Part shown: piece by piece, positions 36,995 through 44,649 of the stretch
How the letters are laid out: every line of letters starts with the position of its first letter
Position numbering within the stretch: the first letter of the stretch is position 1
Source: Bacteroidales bacterium
Lineage (GTDB): Bacteria; Bacteroidota; Bacteroidia; Bacteroidales; UBA12077
Direction of reading: 5' to 3'
NCBI GenBank assembly: GCA_013138975.1
Contig: WTBR01000061.1
Coordinates: 1-51,806, forward strand
Length of the DNA: 51,806 bases
Position numbers and translations under genes: made by a program
Notes under the pieces: generated by a model
Database searches by the model: none
What the model was told of the DNA's origin: nothing
The model's input: the letters and a program-made list of their open reading frames with translations, nothing else

Positions 36995-37118
36995 TTATTT
37001 TTTTCTTGTAACCACATAATTAACAAGATCTTTTAAAGCCTTTTTAGATTCGTTTTCTGGCATATTCGAAAGAATTTCTAAAGCCTTAAAACAAGACCTT
37101 GCTCTTAATTTTTTGTTT
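36995..37118 (-). pseudogene. C-terminal remnant of a polyprenyl (octaprenyl) diphosphate synthase gene
   Basis: On the minus strand the frame ending at the stop at 36995-36997 reads FKALEILSNMPENESKKALK followed by DLVNYVVTRKK, the typical C-terminus of Bacteroidota long-chain polyprenyl synthetases. Only about 40 codons remain. The upstream sequence (towards 37140) is a different remnant, so the gene was truncated by rearrangement. Assignment is from recognising the tail only. Confidence 0.55.
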
Positions 37119-37144
37119 GCCCCAAGCCTAAAGGGAATCAAAAA

Positions 37145-37226
37145 TTATTTGTGCAAGTATTCACTTATGGCAGTTAGAACTTGATTTAGGTCATTTTTCA
37201 TGTTTATATTGAGCCGAATCATTCTC
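37145..37226 (-). pseudogene. DUF559 endonuclease tail, copy A
   Basis: The minus strand reads NMKNDLNQVLTAISEYLHK and a stop, close to the C-terminus of copy B. Only about 25 codons are recognisable. Together with downstream words (ACTAATTTTTTGCAC near 37270) it is repeated at 39464. Confidence 0.5.
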
Positions 37227-37323
37227 AAAAATAAGAATTATAAATTCTTAATTAGAATTGATACTACAAACTAATTTTTTGCACCCTTTTGGGTTGGGGG
37301 AAAAAATTAGGAGCAGAGTCTTT

Positions 37324-37488
37324 TTAAAGGCTACGAATTTTTTCGCTTATGGCAGTTAGAACTTGATTCAGATTATTTTTCATTTCTATATTGGAAAATC
37401 GAATCACTATCAAATCTAAGTCTTTTAGCATAGCTTCTCGTCCTACGTCTCTTTCTTTTTGATCTTCAAGATCATGAATTGAACCATT
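37324..37488 (-). pseudogene. DUF559 (very-short-patch-repair-like) endonuclease tail, copy B
   Basis: The minus strand has about 55 open codons: GSIHDLEDQKERDVGREAML, then KDLDLIVIRFSNIEMKNNLN and a C-terminal helix. This is the D-x-E/Q-x-K and V-I-R-F core and end of DUF559 proteins, which share the PD-(D/E)XK-like Vsr fold. The first half of the domain is missing; the left boundary abuts an unrelated plus-strand remnant. Confidence 0.65.
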
Positions 37489-37686
37489 AAATTATTGGGA
37501 ATTCAAGTTCGGCAAAGAAAATATTTTCAGGAAAACGTAACCACAATATTTAATGATTTAACTTTAAATTTGGGATTGCTGTTTATATTTGGGAAACGAT
37601 TAATTTTCGACTATAATGTTGGTGTTGGATATCGTTTTATAAACGAAAAAACAAATGGTAAAAACAAAAGGCATGGAGGAATTTAA
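37480..37686 (+). pseudogene. C-terminal fragment of an outer-membrane beta-barrel protein
   Basis: About 65 codons ending LNLGLLFIFGKRLIFDYNVG then VGYRF, alternating polar/hydrophobic strands ending in an aromatic, typical of a barrel C-terminus. There is no signal peptide or plausible N-terminus. The 5' junction falls on the end of the DUF559 copy B remnant, which supports rearrangement. Confidence 0.5.
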
Positions 37687-37736
37687 ATTCCGATAGCACT
37701 AAAGCGAGGATATATTTTATAACTAAAAAATCAATT

Positions 37737-39341
37737 ATGAGAAGAATGATCATTTTAGTAGGCTTTTTAAGTCTATTAATCCTTAACTCAAGCGGTCAGG
37801 AAAAATCGAATAAAGTAGATATTCTTTGGGGCGATGAACAAAAAGAATCGAAAAAAACAACACTTAGCGATATTGTTGGACATGATGAAACTGGAATTTA
37901 TGCTCTTAAAACCAAAAGAAAAGGATTCTATGGAATGAATTCTACAATTACATTAGAGCATTATAACAACAAACTTAATCAAACAAACTCAGTTTCGTTG
38001 GAATTAATATATCAAAAGAAAAAGATGAATTTTGAGTTTATAATTCATCACAATAATGAGTTATATCTTTACTCATCATTTATAAATAAAAAGTTAAATC
38101 ACAACTTCTTATTTGTACAAACAATTAATAAAAAAACACTTCAGTTTAATCAGGATATAAAGAAAATAGCCGAAATAGATTATACTGGAAGGAGTATAGT
38201 TAACATAGGTAATTTTAATTACGAAGTTTCAAGAGATAGTTCAAAGGTATTGGTTTACTATAATCTACCATATGTTAGATACGAAAACGAGCAATATGGA
38301 TTTCATGTGTTCGATGAAGAAATGAACCAATTATGGGAAAATAAAGTGACATTACCATACATGGAAGAGTTGCTTGATGTAGAAGATTTTAAGATTGATG
38401 ATAAGGGGAACGTACATTTGTTAGGTGTTATATATAAAGAAAAACGAAAAGCTAAACGAAAAGGAGAACCTAATTATAAATATCAAATCATAAGTTATTT
38501 TGATAAAGGGAATGAGGTGAAGGAATATCCAATTATGATTGAAGGGAAATTTTTAACAGACATGAAAATAGCCATTACTGATGATAAGGATGTAATTTGT
38601 AGTGGTTTTTATTCAAACGAAGGCCTGTTTAGTATTATTGGTGCTTATTTTATAAAAGTCGACGGCGAAACAAAGGAAATTATTGCTAAGAATTTTAAAG
38701 AATTTGGCATTGATTTTATTACCCAAAACATGACTGATCGACAAGAGAAAAAAGCAAAAAAGAAAGCTGAAAAAGGAAAAGAGGTAGAATTGATTCAATA
38801 TGATTTGGATAATATAGTATTAAGAGATGATGGAGGCGCTGTTTTAATTGGAGAGCAGTACTTTGTAAGAATGGTAACAAGAACAATGTCGAATGGAAAT
38901 GGAGGAACAACTACAACAACAAGCTATTATTATTTTTATAATGATATTATTGTAATAAACATTTCTCCTGAAGGAAATATTGAGTGGACAGAGAAAATAC
39001 CAAAAAGGCAAAAAACAGCTAACGATGGAGGATTTTATTCTTCATATGCAATGTCGGTTGTAAAAGATAAATTGTATTTTGTATTTAATGATCACCCCGA
39101 AAATTTAACATATAAAGGAGAAGGGAAATTGTATAATTTTATTAAAAGTAAAGAATCCTTAATTGTTCTAGTTGAGCTCGATAGCAATGGAAAACAAACT
39201 CGAGAAGCTCTGTTTTCAGCTCGGGAAGCAGATATATTAACTCGGCCGAAAGTTTGCAAACAGATTTCTAAAAAAGAAATGATATTATTTGGCCAAAGAA
39301 GAAAAGCACATCGATTTGCTAAAATATTGTTTAAGGAATAA
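37737..39341 (+). CDS. Secreted protein of unknown function, probable beta-propeller-like fold
   Basis: 534 residues with a signal peptide (MRRMIILVGFLSLLILNSSG, cleavage near SGQ). Repeating strand patterns (LYLYSSFINKKLNHNFLFVQ, DDKGNVHLLGVIYKEKRKAK, DDGGAVLIGEQYFVRMVTRT, VVKDKLYFVFNDHPENL) resemble propeller blades with a D-x-G turn. A charged low-complexity segment (RQEKKAKKKAEKGKEVE) and a Gly/Thr-rich loop (SNGNGGTTTTTSYYYF) interrupt them. No enzyme motif recognised. Presumably periplasmic or surface-exposed. It ends 36 nt before a strong terminator and sits alone among gene remnants. Confidence 0.7.
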   Translation: MRRMIILVGFLSLLILNSSGQEKSNKVDILWGDEQKESKKTTLSDIVGHDETGIYALKTKRKGFYGMNSTITLEHYNNKLNQTNSVSLELIYQKKKMNFEFIIHHNNELYLYSSFINKKLNHNFLFVQTINKKTLQFNQDIKKIAEIDYTGRSIVNIGNFNYEVSRDSSKVLVYYNLPYVRYENEQYGFHVFDEEMNQLWENKVTLPYMEELLDVEDFKIDDKGNVHLLGVIYKEKRKAKRKGEPNYKYQIISYFDKGNEVKEYPIMIEGKFLTDMKIAITDDKDVICSGFYSNEGLFSIIGAYFIKVDGETKEIIAKNFKEFGIDFITQNMTDRQEKKAKKKAEKGKEVELIQYDLDNIVLRDDGGAVLIGEQYFVRMVTRTMSNGNGGTTTTTSYYYFYNDIIVINISPEGNIEWTEKIPKRQKTANDGGFYSSYAMSVVKDKLYFVFNDHPENLTYKGEGKLYNFIKSKESLIVLVELDSNGKQTREALFSAREADILTRPKVCKQISKKEMILFGQRRKAHRFAKILFKE

Positions 39342-39377
39342 TTTTTGTTTTGCCCTAAGACCTTTATTTTAAAGAGG

Positions 39378-39410
39378 AAACGTGTCATTGAAAAGTGACA
39401 CGTTTTTTTT
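39378..39410 (+). terminator. Rho-independent terminator
   Basis: AAACGTGTCA-TTGAAAAG-TGACACGTTT with a 10-bp stem, followed by T-residues. It follows the 534-residue secreted protein gene by 36 nt. Confidence 0.9.
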
Positions 39411-39463
39411 GCTAGCCAAAAAGAATAATTTTTATTTTGCCTGTCCGTAAATGAAATTGAAAA

Positions 39464-39530
39464 TTATTTGTGCAAGTAATTACTTGTGGTAGTTAGAACT
39501 TGATTCAGGCTATTTTTCACTTTCATATTT
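39464..39530 (-). pseudogene. DUF559 endonuclease tail, copy C
   Basis: The minus strand reads KVKNSLNQVLTTTSNYLHK then stop. The region from the stop codon to ACTAATTTTTTGCAC (about 39560) aligns with copy A and its flank at 37145-37280. Copies A and C thus form a direct repeat around 37.2-39.5 kb. Confidence 0.5.
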
Positions 39531-39826
39531 GATTTTTTCTTTTAAGCAACTACAACGAACTAATTTTTTGCACTCTACAGGGCAGGGGCAAACAAAAATA
39601 TTAGTATTAAAATCTTCGAACTTTTACATAAAGTGTTATTTCTAATTTCGCCCTTTATTCAACTTTTAAATATATATTCTTTAAATAATGTAGTTTTTGT
39701 TTAAGCAAGGAAATGTAATTTAAGACAGTTTTAGGCAATTTAAGATCTTTATGCACTCCTAGGTTAAATCGATCCAAAAACGGCTTATTTACTCTTAAAA
39801 TATCGCTTTATTTGCCTCAAAAAATA
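39531..39826. other. Gap before the tyrosine recombinase gene
   Basis: About 300 nt with no gene. It should carry the promoter of the recombinase and downstream genes, but I cannot find a convincing -33/-7 pair. A short word TTTGCCTCAA at 39811 also occurs beside the tRNA-like fragment at 48260, possibly by chance. Confidence 0.4.
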
Positions 39827-40753
39827 ATGCAACGCTCTATCCAAAACTTTAAATTTCATTGTGAATTCGAAAAGGGATTAAGTACATCAACTTTAAAAGC
39901 CTATAAAATTGATTTGGAACAATTCAGCTCATTTATTATAAAAGAATACGGTAATTTAAGTATTGACCAGATAAGCAAACATCAAATTAAGGCATTTATC
40001 CAAAATATCTCAACCCAAAAAGCAAAGACCACGAAGAGAAAAATGGCAACATTAAAAGCAATGTTTAATTTTCTTGAATTTGAAGAAGAAATTGAGATTA
40101 ATCCCTTTCGTAAAATAAGGATTAATATTAAAGAGCCTCAAAGCCTGCCGGTAGTTTTAACATTAGATGAGGTTGAAACTATTTTAAGATTGGTTTATAA
40201 AAGGATGAATGAAATCGAAAAAACGGATACCATGCTTTATAAACAAACCGTAAGGGATGTTGCAATTATTGAGTTGTTATTTGCAACTGGTATAAGAGTT
40301 TCCGAGTTAAGTAATTTAAAAATTATAAATGTTTGCATTGATTTTTCACATATTATAGTAAATGGAAAAGGAAATAAGCAACGTATTATTGGAATTAGTA
40401 ATAGCGAAACCAAGAATATTTTAAAAAAATATTATTATTTATTCCAGACTCATATTTATAAAACGGGTTTTTTCTTTATAAATCGGCTAGGTAAAAGATT
40501 ATCGGAACAATCCGTAAGATTTACTATTAAAAAGTATAGCTCAGAACTGAACTTTAGTAAGAACGTAACACCCCATGTATTTCGTCATACTTTTGCCACT
40601 TTGCTTCTTGAGGAAGATGTAGACATAAGGTATATACAAAGTTTATTGGGACATAGCTCAATAAATGTTACTCAGATATACACACACGTTAGCTCAAAAA
40701 AACAAAAGGATATTATCTTAAATAAACACCCAAGAAAGTATATTAATATTTAG
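39827..40753 (+). CDS. Tyrosine recombinase (XerC/D-like integrase/invertase)
   Basis: 308 residues from the ATG at 39827; a TTG five codons earlier is an alternative. The N-terminal SAM-like DNA-binding domain (FKFHCEFEKGLSTSTLKAYK) precedes a catalytic domain with the full set R157 (ATGIRVSEL), K181 (VNGKGNKQR), H250-x-x-R253 (TPHVFRHTFA), H276 (LLGHSS) and nucleophile Y285 (TQIYTHV). The protein is therefore expected to be active. Eight nt after its stop codon begins the first 26-bp inverted repeat, and the acyltransferase gene starts 27 nt after it, so co-transcription is likely. Closely related Bacteroidota enzymes catalyse either Xer-type dimer resolution or site-specific inversion. The location favours inversion of the following segment (inference). 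Confidence 0.88.
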   Translation: MQRSIQNFKFHCEFEKGLSTSTLKAYKIDLEQFSSFIIKEYGNLSIDQISKHQIKAFIQNISTQKAKTTKRKMATLKAMFNFLEFEEEIEINPFRKIRINIKEPQSLPVVLTLDEVETILRLVYKRMNEIEKTDTMLYKQTVRDVAIIELLFATGIRVSELSNLKIINVCIDFSHIIVNGKGNKQRIIGISNSETKNILKKYYYLFQTHIYKTGFFFINRLGKRLSEQSVRFTIKKYSSELNFSKNVTPHVFRHTFATLLLEEDVDIRYIQSLLGHSSINVTQIYTHVSSKKQKDIILNKHPRKYINI

Positions 40754-40761
40754 TTGCCGAG

Positions 40762-40787
40762 TAAAGGATAACTATTTATTATGGGTG
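40762..40787 (+). repeat. Inverted repeat left (IRL): candidate recombination site covering an RBS and start codon
   Basis: Twenty-six bases, TAAAGGATAACTATTTATTA followed by TGGGTG, are identical to the reverse complement of 48090-48115. They contain the Shine-Dalgarno AAAGGA and the start ATGGGTG of the acyltransferase gene. ATAA and TTAT flank a 7-nt centre (CTATTTA), as expected for tyrosine recombinase core sites. Identity stops on both sides. Confidence 0.85.
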
Positions 40788-41728
40788 ATATACCTACTTT
40801 GAAAATATCAATTATAAAAGGATTAGAACTTTCTAACAATTTAATTGCTGAGTGGAAAAGGATTCAGAAAAATAATATTAATCTATCAAGTCCTTTTTTT
40901 TGTCCTGAATTTACATATGCTATTTCTTTACATAGAGAAGATTCATACATAGCAATATTAGAAAGAGAAAATAAAATATTGGGGTTTTTCCCATTTCATA
41001 AGGATGATTTAGGGAATGGCTCTCCAATTGGATTTGGTATTTCAGATTATCATGGAATCATTATTGGTGAAAATGATAAATTCAATATTTTGACACTTTT
41101 AAAAGATTGTAATATAAAAAAATGGCGTTTTGATCATCAAATAGCTTCACAAAGTAATTTCTTAGAATTTAGCTGCAAGACATGTGATTCCCCTACCATA
41201 AACCTTCAAAATGGATATGACCAATATTTAATAAAACAACGTCATCAAAGCAAGGTAATATCAAAAACAGAGAAACAGATTCGTAGATTAGAGCAAGATT
41301 TTGGAACTATTAGTTTTGCCTTAAATGTCAATAATAATATCTTTTTTAAAACCTTATTTAATTGGAAAACAAAACACCTTCAAAAAATTGGGAAAAGACA
41401 TAAACTTAATATTGGCTGGGTTATTGAAACAATGGAATACCTGAGAAAGAATAACTCTGTTGATTTTTCAGGAATGCTTTCAGTATTGATGGTTGAAGAC
41501 AAACCAATTTCAATAGAATTTGGGATTAGCTCTCATACAACTCTTCATGGTTGGGTCTCTTCGTACGATTTGAAATTTCAAAAATACTCCCCAGGGTTAA
41601 TAATGCAGCTAAGGATAATTCAAAATACTGATAAGAAAATCATAGATCTTGGAAAGACGATGTATCATTACAAAGAAAGATTTATGAATAATACAAATAA
41701 AGTTTTGGAAGGTTTTATAAATATTTAA
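40781..41728 (+). CDS. CelD/BioF2-like GNAT acyltransferase
   Basis: 315 residues. The two-domain pattern (PFFCPEFTYAISLHREDSYI; ILGFFPFHKDDLG; a central HRKL-rich helix; ISIEFGISSHTTLHGWVSSY; QKYSPGLIMQLRIIQN; IIDLGKTMYHYKERF) fits the Acetyltransf_6/CelD family, which transfers acyl or aminoacyl groups to sugars and cell-envelope precursors. SD AAAGGA and the start ATGGGTG lie inside IRL. The stop codon is followed 2 nt later by the next gene, so it is translationally linked to the glycosyltransferase. Soluble, cytoplasmic. The donor and acceptor are unknown. Confidence 0.8.
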   Translation: MGDIPTLKISIIKGLELSNNLIAEWKRIQKNNINLSSPFFCPEFTYAISLHREDSYIAILERENKILGFFPFHKDDLGNGSPIGFGISDYHGIIIGENDKFNILTLLKDCNIKKWRFDHQIASQSNFLEFSCKTCDSPTINLQNGYDQYLIKQRHQSKVISKTEKQIRRLEQDFGTISFALNVNNNIFFKTLFNWKTKHLQKIGKRHKLNIGWVIETMEYLRKNNSVDFSGMLSVLMVEDKPISIEFGISSHTTLHGWVSSYDLKFQKYSPGLIMQLRIIQNTDKKIIDLGKTMYHYKERFMNNTNKVLEGFINI

Positions 41729-41730
41729 TT

Positions 41731-42405
41731 ATGAATATAGTAATTTCATCAATGATAGACGATCCTTTTGACCCTCCTGGTTCAGGTCGATTTGGAGGAG
41801 GACACTTGTTTTTATTTGATCTTGGCAGGTATCTTATTAGGCAGGGTATTACGGTCACATATATATGCAGAAAAAATTCTCCCACAAAAAATAGTTATGA
41901 AAGGCTCGGTGATAAGTGCACTATTTATCGTTTAGATGTTGGACCTCAAAAAGAAATTTTAACTTTTGAAGTTTCGAGTTATCTAAAACAGCTAAAGACA
42001 CAATTTATAAATACAATAATTCAACTAGATAAAGTTGATGTAATACATACAAGCTATTGGATAAGTGGTTTAGTCGCAATGGAATATTGTCAAAACAATG
42101 GGATTAAACATGTTAATACAATACTCTCTCTTGGAAGGCTGAAACATAAAGAAAAAAAATCTTTATCTGAATATGAAAGGTTTAGAGATATATCAGAAAT
42201 CACTGTTTTTAATGGTGTTGATGACCTAATTGCCATATGCCAAGATGAAAAAAAAAGTCTCTTCAAACTTTATCCTGAATTAAAACAAAACATAAACTGT
42301 CATATTATAGCAAATGGAATTGATGAGAACATCTTCTATCAAAGACCTGAATCTTCCAGTGATTTTATACGTAGGGCGTCCTACAGATTTAAACAAGGGA
42401 ATTGA
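41731..42405 (+). CDS. GT4 glycosyltransferase, N-terminal half (frameshifted)
   Basis: 224 codons. The N-terminal GT-B domain has the acceptor-side glycine loop GSGRFGGGHLFLFDLGRYLI, then DVIHTSYWISGLVAMEYCQN and VDDLIAICQDEKKSLFKLYP, ending HIIANGIDENIFYQR, the hinge that normally leads into the nucleotide-sugar domain. After Arg (about 42345) this frame continues with 16 unrelated codons and stops. The missing domain follows in the +1 frame (42314 onward), overlapping by 92 nt. A single extra base near 42340 would explain it (FY-KDLNLPV). It may be a real lesion, a programmed +1 shift or an assembly error. The GGGHLFLFDLGR pattern resembles MshA/BshA and sucrose-synthase-like GT4 enzymes. 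Confidence 0.75.
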   Translation: MNIVISSMIDDPFDPPGSGRFGGGHLFLFDLGRYLIRQGITVTYICRKNSPTKNSYERLGDKCTIYRLDVGPQKEILTFEVSSYLKQLKTQFINTIIQLDKVDVIHTSYWISGLVAMEYCQNNGIKHVNTILSLGRLKHKEKKSLSEYERFRDISEITVFNGVDDLIAICQDEKKSLFKLYPELKQNINCHIIANGIDENIFYQRPESSSDFIRRASYRFKQGN

Positions 42406-43963
42406 AGTCTTTTTTCAGGCAATAAAGAGGCTTTATAGAATAAATACCAGTTTTATTACTTGGATTATTGGAGGTAATGAAAAGGAAACTCTATTGTTAA
42501 AATCATGGATTAAGAAAGACAATGTCCTAAATGAAATTCACCTGTCTGGTAAATTAGTTTTATGGGGCAGGATTGTAAATGACGCTTTAGCTGAGTTTTA
42601 TAGCAGAGCAAGCGTATGTGTTATGCCATCTTTTAATGAAACATTTGGAATGGTAGCGGTAGAATCAATGTTGTGTGGATGTCCTGTTATAGCTAGTAAT
42701 ACAGGAGGATTAAAGAATGTTATAAAGAATGGTCATTCTGGTTTTTTAGTTGAATCTGGAAATGATATAGTAATTTCTATATATCTCCTTTTAATATTAA
42801 ATAATAGAGATTTAAGTGACTGGTTAAGTGAAAATTCAATCAATTGGGCTAAGATGAACTTTTCAAGAGAGGCAACATTTAGTATTTATCCATTGATATA
42901 CGCGAACTGTCAAGTACCGAACTCTTCATCAAAACTTACTTTAAATGAGGATTTTAATAGAATTAAATTAATAATAAAAGAAAAATTAGACGGTTATAAT
43001 AATTTTGAAAACATAAGTACAAGTCAGCATTTAGTATGTGCGAATACTCATTTTATTATAAAAGAATTCAAAGAAAAAATGTGTTCTCAGTCATATCTTA
43101 TACCAAAAATTAGTGCTAATAAAATTATTCATATTGCCGATGAATTGTTTAATAGATGTGTGTTTTTTGCGGAATTTAATAATGCCCCCAGAATACTACA
43201 TAAGTGCACTAAACAGAACATCCTCATATATGAAAAATTAATTGCAGTAAATATTGATATAGGAATAAAAGAGATTAGCACATTGATAAGTGCGATAAAA
43301 GAATTTGGACATAAATACAAGATCACTCACCTGAGTTCCATTAAAAACAAAATTAAAGAATTATATAAATCGGACGAACTAAATACCTATAACAATTACC
43401 TTAAGGTAGGGAATAAATTGAATAAATCTTTAACTGATGGCATTGAAAGCAACCATCGAATTCACCCTCAGCTTGATATAAAATTCATGTTTGAATTATA
43501 CATTAAGCCTAAAAATTTATTTCCAGATAATTACAGGATTGAACTAGTGAAAATTTGCAAAGAACTAATGTCGATAGAATTTTTAATGGATGAGATATGG
43601 CTCGCACATGGCGAAATAAATAACGATCATCTATTCATGAAAGATAGCAACTTATGTCTTATTGATTATGAAACAGCTAGGTACGCTTTTGGTGAGCTTG
43701 ATAACGCTACATGGATACTGAATACCCATGTTTGGATTGATAATGACTTTGACATAGATGAGATTATTGATATATCAAATAGTTTGGTAAAAAGTAATGC
43801 GTCATTCCAACTTCTTTTATTGTGGGAAGTTTCTGAAATAATATACCGTATTATCCGCATCCATGCATATGAACACTTACACTTTAACCGTATTCCTAAA
43901 TACCTCAATTTCATAAAGAAAATATCATTATTAATTACCAATGACTTAAATTTTATAAAATGA
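42314..43963 (+). CDS. GT4 glycosyltransferase C-terminal domain fused to APH-like kinase domain
   Basis: Up to 549 codons. From KDLNLPVILYVGRPTDLNKG (about 10-29) it is the donor-binding half of the preceding GT4 protein: NETFGMVAVESMLCGCPVIA (108-127) includes the nucleotide-sugar E-x7-E motif. Residues about 205-549 form a different domain resembling aminoglycoside/choline-type phosphotransferases: an N-lobe-like THFIIKEF and ILIYEKL, the HG loop WLAHGEINNDHLF (430-442) and metal motif LCLIDYETAR (447-456). In the usual HGDxxxxN loop the catalytic Asp is Glu434 here and Asn is His439, so activity is doubtful or altered. The initiation codon at 42314 is probably not the true start. ATGA overlap with the next gene indicates coupling. 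Confidence 0.75.
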   Translation: MELMRTSSIKDLNLPVILYVGRPTDLNKGIEVFFQAIKRLYRINTSFITWIIGGNEKETLLLKSWIKKDNVLNEIHLSGKLVLWGRIVNDALAEFYSRASVCVMPSFNETFGMVAVESMLCGCPVIASNTGGLKNVIKNGHSGFLVESGNDIVISIYLLLILNNRDLSDWLSENSINWAKMNFSREATFSIYPLIYANCQVPNSSSKLTLNEDFNRIKLIIKEKLDGYNNFENISTSQHLVCANTHFIIKEFKEKMCSQSYLIPKISANKIIHIADELFNRCVFFAEFNNAPRILHKCTKQNILIYEKLIAVNIDIGIKEISTLISAIKEFGHKYKITHLSSIKNKIKELYKSDELNTYNNYLKVGNKLNKSLTDGIESNHRIHPQLDIKFMFELYIKPKNLFPDNYRIELVKICKELMSIEFLMDEIWLAHGEINNDHLFMKDSNLCLIDYETARYAFGELDNATWILNTHVWIDNDFDIDEIIDISNSLVKSNASFQLLLLWEVSEIIYRIIRIHAYEHLHFNRIPKYLNFIKKISLLITNDLNFIK

Positions 43964-44619
43964 TTATTTATGTATTTTTAGCTCATCCAGATGATTGCGA
44001 ACTATGGGCAGGAGGAACATTATTAAAACATGTTAACAAAGGAGATATAGTTAAATCCTTTGTGTTTTATGACATTACGAAACAACGTAAAATGGAAAGT
44101 ATTAAAGCTCTTGATCTTTTAGGAATCACATCTTTTTTTTATCCAGTAAAAACATTTTCTGCACCTAATATTGATTCATTTTTGAAAGATTTTACGATTG
44201 AAGTCCCAGACTTAATTATTACCCACTGGAATTTAGATTCTCATATTGAGCATAGAAGTATATTTAGCTTTTCAACAATGTTGATTCATCATTGGAATAG
44301 AAATAAGATGAGAAATAAAAATGGTGCATACCCAATTTTATTAATGTGTTCTACATATTTCTTACTTGGTGAAAATATAATGTTTCACCCAAATATTATT
44401 GTTGACATAACAGGTGTTTTTGATAAAAAGATTAAAGCTATCATGCATCATAAAAGTCAAAAAGTAGAAGTACTAATTAAGGATATTGAATCTCAGAATA
44501 GCACATTTGGTAGTTCAATTGAAAAAAGATATGCAGAAGGGTTTATTGAATATCCCTTATTTGGGAAAAACAAATCATTAGAAAGAAATAACCTTAATGA
44601 GCTAATTAAGGATATGTAA
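43960..44619 (+). CDS. PIG-L family zinc-dependent N-deacetylase
   Basis: 219 residues. The zinc motif AHPDDCELWAGGTL (residues 8-21) and the second histidine motif LIITHWNLDSHIEHRS (about 86-101) define the PIG-L/MshB/BshB superfamily, which removes N-acetyl groups from GlcNAc-containing lipids or pseudo-disaccharides. Its start overlaps the preceding stop (ATGA). It is the last gene of the acyltransferase-GT4-kinase-deacetylase operon. GT4 plus PIG-L is the pairing used in mycothiol and bacillithiol synthesis, but no cysteine-ligase gene is present. An amino-sugar conjugate of unknown structure is the best guess. Confidence 0.85.
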   Translation: MIIYVFLAHPDDCELWAGGTLLKHVNKGDIVKSFVFYDITKQRKMESIKALDLLGITSFFYPVKTFSAPNIDSFLKDFTIEVPDLIITHWNLDSHIEHRSIFSFSTMLIHHWNRNKMRNKNGAYPILLMCSTYFLLGENIMFHPNIIVDITGVFDKKIKAIMHHKSQKVEVLIKDIESQNSTFGSSIEKRYAEGFIEYPLFGKNKSLERNNLNELIKDM

Positions 44620-44649
44620 ACGTAACTTTTAATTAACTAAAGGGCAAAA

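Noticed and set aside
39827..40753. Housekeeping xerC/xerD assignment for the recombinase
   Set aside because: All catalytic residues fit, but the gene adjoins the 26-bp inverted repeat and accessory cargo; an invertase/integrase role is more likely and a gene symbol is not justified.
42241..42260. The nine-A run in the GT4 gene as the site of the frameshift
   Set aside because: The original frame remains correct for about 90 nt after it (through ANGIDENIFYQR), so the shift must occur later, near 42340.
40781..44619. Calling the operon a bacillithiol or mycothiol pathway
   Set aside because: GT4 and PIG-L fit, but no cysteine ligase (BshC/MshC) is present and the acyltransferase is CelD-like, so the name would be unsupported.
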